Below, in pieces: positions 6,033 to 9,324 of a stretch of DNA of 9,324 nucleotides. The position numbers and the translations under genes are program-made. Under the pieces are notes generated by a model that saw only the letters and a list, made by a program, of their open reading frames with translations, was not told the origin of the DNA and searched no databases. Every line of letters begins with the position of its first letter. Position 1 is the first letter of the stretch. The stretch is taken from the NCBI GenBank assembly GCA_005240015.1, contig SBBV01000004.1:1-9324 (forward strand), read 5' to 3'. This DNA is from Candidatus Odyssella thessalonicensis. Lineage in GTDB: Bacteria > Pseudomonadota > Alphaproteobacteria > Bin65.

Positions 6033-6877
6033 CAGAAGTGAAACTCCGCGTTGATCTGGCCGGTGCCCGAGCTCGGGAAGTAGTCCGTGATGATCTCGCA
6101 CTCGCCTTGATACTTGTCCCAGCCGAGCAGGCCGAACAGCATCACCGTATCGTGCATGTGGCCCTCGCCCCAGCAGGTCGCGTTGTACTCGGGCAGCATG
6201 GCGAGGAATTCCTTGTAGCGCCGCTCGCGCCAGAGCTTGACGACGCGAAGATCGACCTCGCGGTAGAACTCGCGGCTGATCGTGTGCATGCCTTCCTCGG
6301 GCGAGCCGTTGTCCTGGAAGCGATGCGAGAGCGAGCCGCTCGCGAGCACGGCGACGGTGTTGCCGCTGGCTTCGATCGCCTCGCCCACGGCGGCGCCGAA
6401 TTTGCGGCTGTCCTCGAAGCTGTGCCAGTTGCACCACGCGGCGACCGAAACGACCTTGAACGCGCGGTCGCCGTTCATATAGCGCATCGGGACCAGCGTC
6501 GCGTACTCGAGCGTCAGGCTGTCGATCTTGTGCGAGCGCGCATTGAGGCCGCGGCGGTTCGCGGCCTCGGCGATCGCATCGCCGAGCGCCGGGTTGCCAT
6601 CGTACTCGTAGGCCAGGTCCTTGATGAAATGCGGCAGCTCGTGGCTCGTGTAGACACCCTTGAAATGCTTGTTGCTGTTGACGTGGTAGCCCGCATTCAC
6701 GAGCCAGTGCACGTCGAACACCACGAAAGTGTCCACGCCACGCTCGCGCGCGCGGCGCGAAATCTCCTTGTGGCCGTCGATGGCGGCCTGCCGGCAGCCG
6801 TGATGCTTGCCGGGCAGCTCGGAGAGATACATCGAAGGAACGTGTGTGACCTTGGCAGCGAGCGCGACGCGGCCCAT
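6032..6877 (-). CDS. hpaD: 3,4-dihydroxyphenylacetate 2,3-dioxygenase (class III extradiol, LigB type)
   Basis: A 281-residue cytoplasmic ring-cleavage enzyme. It opens homoprotocatechuate with O2 to 5-carboxymethyl-2-hydroxymuconate semialdehyde. The start MGRVALAAKVTHVPSMYLSE and the HGCRQAAIDGHKEIS segment (26-40) closely resemble what I remember of E. coli HpaD, whose length is about 283. Likely Fe(II) ligands by comparison with LigB are H12 (THVPS), H57 (FDVHW) and E238 (GEGH). H185 in SGSLSHRF corresponds to the second-sphere acid/base His. LVPMRYMN (128-135) and FPSSGTGQINA (267-277) are further family signatures. The ATG at 6877 has a GAGGGAG Shine-Dalgarno and lies 17 bases after the hpaE stop. 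The same reading frame is open far upstream, but that part belongs to the frameshifted hpaE and is not part of this protein. Confidence 0.97.
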   Translation of the reverse strand: MGRVALAAKVTHVPSMYLSELPGKHHGCRQAAIDGHKEISRRARERGVDTFVVFDVHWLVNAGYHVNSNKHFKGVYTSHELPHFIKDLAYEYDGNPALGDAIAEAANRRGLNARSHKIDSLTLEYATLVPMRYMNGDRAFKVVSVAAWCNWHSFEDSRKFGAAVGEAIEASGNTVAVLASGSLSHRFQDNGSPEEGMHTISREFYREVDLRVVKLWRERRYKEFLAMLPEYNATCWGEGHMHDTVMLFGLLGWDKYQGECEIITDYFPSSGTGQINAEFHF

Positions 6878-6894
6878 GGCCCGCTCCCTCCGCC

Positions 6895-8437
6895 TCAGTG
6901 CTTGGGCGCGCCGCCGAGCACCGGGATGCGGTGCCGGTCGAGCGCCACGCAGACGTTCTTCGTCTCCATGTAGAAATCGAACGAGTAATCGCCACCGTCG
7001 CGACCGATGCCGGAGGCCTTCATCCCGCCGAACGGCGTCGGCAGATGGCGCACGTTCTCGGAGTTCACCCAGATCATGCCGGCCTCGAGCCCGAGTGCCA
7101 GGCGATGCGCGCGCCCCACGTCGCGGGTCCAGACGTAGCCGGTGAGCCCGTAGCGGATGTCGTTGGCGATCGCGAGCGCCTCGGCCTCGTCGGCGAACGG
7201 AATCGCGGTGAGGCAGGGCCCGAAGATCTCCTCCTGCGAGATGCGCATCGCGCTCCTGGCGCCCGTGAACAGCGTCGGCGCCACGAAATTTCCCTTCTCG
7301 GCGCCCGGCGCGCGGCCGCCGCCGGCGGCGATCGTGGCGCCGTCCTTCTGCGCCACGCCCATGTAGCTCATCACCTTCTCGTAGTGCCGCGGGTGGATCA
7401 GCGGGCCCACCTCGGTCGCCGGATCGAGCGGATGGCCGACTTTGAGGCGCTTCACGCGCTCTGCGACGCGCGCGACGAACGCATCGTAGATGCCGCGCTC
7501 GACCAGCAGCCGGCTCGACGAGGTACAGCGCTCGCCGTTCAGGCTGTAGATCATGAACACGACCGCATCGAGCGCGCGGTCGAGATCGGCATCGGCGAAC
7601 ACGATCACCGGGTTCTTGCCGCCGAGCTCGAAATGCACGCGCTTCAGCGTGGCGGCGCCCTGCGCCATGATCCGACTGCCGGTCGCCGATTCGCCGACGA
7701 AGCCGATCGCCTTGATGTCTGGGTGCTCGGTGAGCGCCTTCCCCGCCTCCTCGCCCAGACCCTGCACGGTGTTGAGCACGCCGTCGGGCAGCCCCGCCTC
7801 GTTGCCGATCTCGGCCAGGAGCAGCGCCGTGAGCGGGCTCCATTCGGCCGGCTTGTGCACGACCGTGCAGCCGGCCGCGAGCGCCGGCGCGATCTTCCAG
7901 GTGGAGAGCATGAACGGCGTGTTCCAGGGCGTGATCACGCCCACGGGGCCGATCGGCTCGCGCACCGTGAAGTTCAGATGATCGTCGGCCGGCAGCGAGA
8001 GCCCGTCGCGCGCCGGGCGCGCGGTCGGCGAAGAAGCGGAAATTCTCGGCCGAGCGCTCGGCCGCCTTGGTCATGAAGCGGATCGCCTGGCCGGTGTCGC
8101 TGCACTCAACGAGCGCGATCTCCTCGGCGCGCGCCACGATGCGGTCGGCGAAGGCGTGCAAGAGCTCGCGCCGATCCTCGCCCGAGAGCGCACGCCAAGC
8201 CGGAAACGCCGCGCGCGCGGCCCGGGCCGCGAGATCGATCTCGGCGGCGCCGCCGGCCGCCACCTTGCACAGCACCGAATTGTCGACCGGCGACAGGTTG
8301 TCGAAGGTTTTCCCCGAGACGCCGCCGTGGTGCTTGCCGCCGATGAAATGCGGCAGCACGCCGCCGCGGAAGCGGGCGAGATGGCGGTCGGCGCGGACAA
8401 TGTTCTCGGCGAGCTTCGGATTGGCCTCGATGTTCAT
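6895..8437 (-). pseudogene. hpaE: 5-carboxymethyl-2-hydroxymuconate semialdehyde dehydrogenase, frameshifted
   Basis: An NAD-dependent aldehyde dehydrogenase in two frames. It would oxidise the HpaD product to 5-carboxymethyl-2-hydroxymuconate. The first part (8437 to about 8006) runs from MNIEANPKLAENI to ENFRFFADRAPGA (residue 143). The rest, from DGLSLPADDHLNF, continues one frame over to the stop at 6895. The break lies in GGCGCGCGAC at 8014-8005; restoring one lost GC pair gives a continuous 514-residue enzyme reading ADRAPGARDGLSLP. Active-site features are intact in the second part: ITPWNTPFM, GFVGESATG, base Glu in FELGGKNP (codon 7629-7627, about residue 271) and nucleophile Cys in NGERCTSSS (codon 7527-7525, about 305), then EEIFGPCL and PFGGMKASGIGRDGG. 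The ATG overlaps the hpaF stop by 4 bases (ATGA) and has AAGGAG 5 bases upstream. It is either a recent mutation or a sequence error; absence of other damage favours an error or very recent event. Confidence 0.9.
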
Positions 8438-8838
8438 GCCGGCTCCTTGGTCTTGCCCGCCGCGAGATAGGCGTGAAGGTTGTTCTTCTTCAAATTGAGG
8501 ACGGGATCGAGCTCCTGCACTTCGAGCGAGATCGCGAGCGGGCGCTTGTCCTGCACCGGCTTGAGCTGCTCGCAGAGCACGGCGAACACGCCTTCGGCCG
8601 CGCGCTTCTTGGTCGGCATGTCGCGGCCCGCGCCGATGCGCAGCATGACGTGCACGAACGCGGCCTCGGGCCTGCCGTCGGCGACGATGTATTCGTCGCG
8701 TCGCTCGGCGCGCGTGCGAATGCCGCCGGCCGGGAACACGCCGGTTTTGAGCGCGGCCTCGTGCAATGCCGCGAGCAGCGCCTTCACTTCGACGGCGCCG
8801 ACGAGATTGGCGGAGTATTCGACGATGACGTGCGGCAT
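8434..8838 (-). CDS. hpaF: 5-carboxymethyl-2-hydroxymuconate delta-isomerase
   Basis: A 134-residue isomerase of the CHMI branch of the tautomerase superfamily, slightly longer than the E. coli enzyme (about 126). It converts 5-carboxymethyl-2-hydroxymuconate to its 5-oxo isomer in the homoprotocatechuate pathway. The start MPHVIVEYSANL puts Pro directly after the initiator Met, so after Met removal it becomes the N-terminal proline base used by this superfamily. Other fitting segments are HEAALKTGVFPAGGIRTRA (26-44), FVHVMLRIGAGRD (61-73) and ISLEVQELDP (103-112). The ATG at 8838 has a strong GGGAGGAG about 4 bases upstream. It is the first gene of the minus-strand operon, directly below the promoter region, and its stop overlaps the hpaE start. 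Confidence 0.95.
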   Translation of the reverse strand: MPHVIVEYSANLVGAVEVKALLAALHEAALKTGVFPAGGIRTRAERRDEYIVADGRPEAAFVHVMLRIGAGRDMPTKKRAAEGVFAVLCEQLKPVQDKRPLAISLEVQELDPVLNLKKNNLHAYLAAGKTKEPA

Positions 8839-8899
8839 CGTTCTCCTCCCGCGCTCCGCTCCGAACCGGCCACGTGCGCCATTCGCGCCGCGCCGTTCC

Positions 8900-8927
8900 T
8901 TGATTTATTTGATAAGTTAAGTATCTT
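8900..8927 (+). promoter_or_regulatory. Candidate plus-strand promoter for the FAH gene
   Basis: TTGATT (8900-8905), a 16-base AT-rich spacer and TATCTT (8922-8927) each match four of six consensus bases. The start codon at 8988 would then follow a leader of roughly 50 bases. It faces away from the hpaF promoter and shares bases with that promoter's -10 hexamer. Confidence 0.4.
8911..8925. promoter_or_regulatory. Possible operator: imperfect palindrome in divergent promoter
   Basis: GATAAGTTAAGTATC has outer arms GATA and TATC and pairs 10 of 15 positions around its centre at 8918. It also contains TAAGT twice in tandem. It overlies the -10 region of both divergent promoters, inside an AT-rich island (about 8900-8927) in an otherwise very GC-rich sequence. 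A regulator bound here could control both genes. hpa clusters elsewhere are governed by MarR-type HpaR repressors, but I cannot assign this site to any family. Confidence 0.35.
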
Positions 8928-8948
8928 GCCGCACGCGGCCTGTGTCAA
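8920..8948 (-). promoter_or_regulatory. Sigma70-type promoter for the hpaF-led operon
   Basis: Read on the minus strand: TTGACA at 8948-8943 (perfect -35), a 17-base spacer, and GATACT at 8925-8920 (four of six to TATAAT). Transcription would begin near 8913, leaving about 75 bases of leader before the hpaF ATG. It is the best promoter match I found and sits at the head of the long minus-strand operon. Confidence 0.6.
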
Positions 8949-8987
8949 GGCGCCTGGCCGGTTTTCTCGCGCGTTGGGAATCGCAAG

Positions 8988-9324
8988 GTGAAGCTCCTCA
9001 GCTACAGCGCCGGCGGACGCGCCTCATACGGGGCGTTGGCCGATGGCGGCATCGTCGATCTCGGCGGCCGCTTCGCGGCGCGCTATCCGACGCTGCGCGA
9101 CGTGCTTGCCGCCGGCGCGCTCGGCGAGCTTGCCGCCGCGCTCAAGGGCGCGCCGCACGATTTCGCGCTCTCGAACGTGCAGCTTGCGATCCCGATTCCC
9201 GATCCGGAGAAGATCATCTGCGTCGGCGTGAACTACGCCAACCGCAACGAGGAGTATCGCGACGGCTCGGAGCGGCCGCGCTACCCGAGCCTCTTCTACC
9301 GCGCACCGCGCTCCTTCGCCGCGC
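8988..9324 (+). CDS. Fumarylacetoacetate hydrolase family protein, N-terminal part
   Basis: The first 112 residues of a protein running off the right edge. It starts at GTG 8988, with GGGAA 7 bases upstream, and opens VKLLSYSAGGRASYGAL, a typical FAH-family N-terminal cap domain, including GIVDLGGRF (21-29). The segment IPIPDPEKIICVGVNYANRNEEY (68-90) marks the entry to the catalytic FAH fold, where the conserved VGxNY motif lies. FAH proteins act on 2-oxo acids with a divalent metal; the HpaG members carry out the 5-oxopent-3-ene-1,2,5-tricarboxylate decarboxylase and isomerase steps following HpaF. Divergent position next to hpaF makes an HpaG-type role likely, but 2-ketopentenoate hydratase-like or acylpyruvase-like members share this fold, so I leave the symbol empty. 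The metal-binding and catalytic residues lie mostly outside the window. Confidence 0.88.
   Translation, partial: MKLLSYSAGGRASYGALADGGIVDLGGRFAARYPTLRDVLAAGALGELAAALKGAPHDFALSNVQLAIPIPDPEKIICVGVNYANRNEEYRDGSERPRYPSLFYRAPRSFAA

Noticed and set aside
5271..6995. A 574-codon frame joining sequence upstream of the aldolase to the aldolase
   Set aside because: Only the last 253 residues from ATG 6032 resemble a protein; the front is an out-of-frame reading of hpaD.
8005..8014. Programmed ribosomal frameshifting as an explanation for the split hpaE
   Set aside because: There is no slippery heptamer or release-factor-type stop at the junction, and aldehyde dehydrogenases are not known to use recoding. 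A lost dinucleotide explains it more simply.
6898..8076. A 392-codon plus-strand frame opposite hpaE
   Set aside because: It is the antisense of the aldehyde dehydrogenase, Arg/His-rich, with no recognisable motif.
1..9324. CRISPR array, transposon, phage or defence genes
   Set aside because: No direct-repeat arrays, transposase, integrase, inverted-repeat pairs at element scale, tRNA or rRNA could be seen on either strand; the window is a metabolic operon.

Overview
The window is a compact, GC-rich, gene-dense piece of bacterial chromosome. The gene content (a TRAP transporter inside an aromatic-acid operon, a DUF1330 protein, a class II aldolase/adducin protein, an O-methyltransferase and an ABM protein) and the codon use suggest a proteobacterium. 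An alphaproteobacterium of the Hyphomicrobiales/Rhodospirillales type is my best guess. This is inference; no rRNA or other marker gene is present.

Layout. At the left edge (1-87) two perfect GC hairpins lie beyond the stop of a small DUF1330 gene (88-384, minus). A 34-residue predicted single-helix membrane peptide (508-612, plus) follows. It meets the tail of a long minus-strand operon with only 3 bases between the two stop codons. Read in its own direction (8838 down to 616), the operon is: hpaF isomerase, hpaE aldehyde dehydrogenase (frameshifted), hpaD ring-cleavage dioxygenase, a class II aldolase/adducin protein, TRAP transporter dctP-dctQ-dctM, a catechol/caffeoyl-CoA-type O-methyltransferase, an ABM-domain protein and a hotdog thioesterase. 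Genes are separated by 90 bases or less, and several overlap (ATGA at hpaF/hpaE, TGATG at hpaD/aldolase). Divergent from it, a fumarylacetoacetate-hydrolase (FAH) family gene starts at 8988 and runs off the right edge. The 149-base divergent gap holds an AT-rich island with a good minus-strand promoter (TTGACA-17-GATACT) and a weaker plus-strand one whose -10 overlaps it.

How the genes work together. hpaD, hpaE, hpaF and the FAH gene are recognisable steps of the homoprotocatechuate (3,4-dihydroxyphenylacetate) meta-cleavage pathway: HpaD opens the ring, HpaE oxidises the semialdehyde, HpaF isomerises the product, and an FAH protein of HpaG type decarboxylates it. The TRAP transporter probably imports an aromatic acid feeding this route. 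The methyltransferase, ABM protein, thioesterase and class II aldolase are not part of the classical E. coli hpa set, so the operon may handle a modified or additional substrate. The hydroxylase HpaBC, hydratase HpaH, aldolase HpaI and a regulator are not in the window.

Main points for a second look: (1) hpaE is broken by a net one-base frame change inside a GC dinucleotide run near 8005-8014; (2) dctQ seems to have a better start at a CTG codon with a strong Shine-Dalgarno than at its first ATG; (3) a perfect 10-bp hairpin sits between dctP and dctQ; (4) the divergent promoters share one AT-rich control point; (5) the accessory enzymes in this operon are an unusual combination. I found no CRISPR array, tRNA, rRNA, insertion sequence or defence system.
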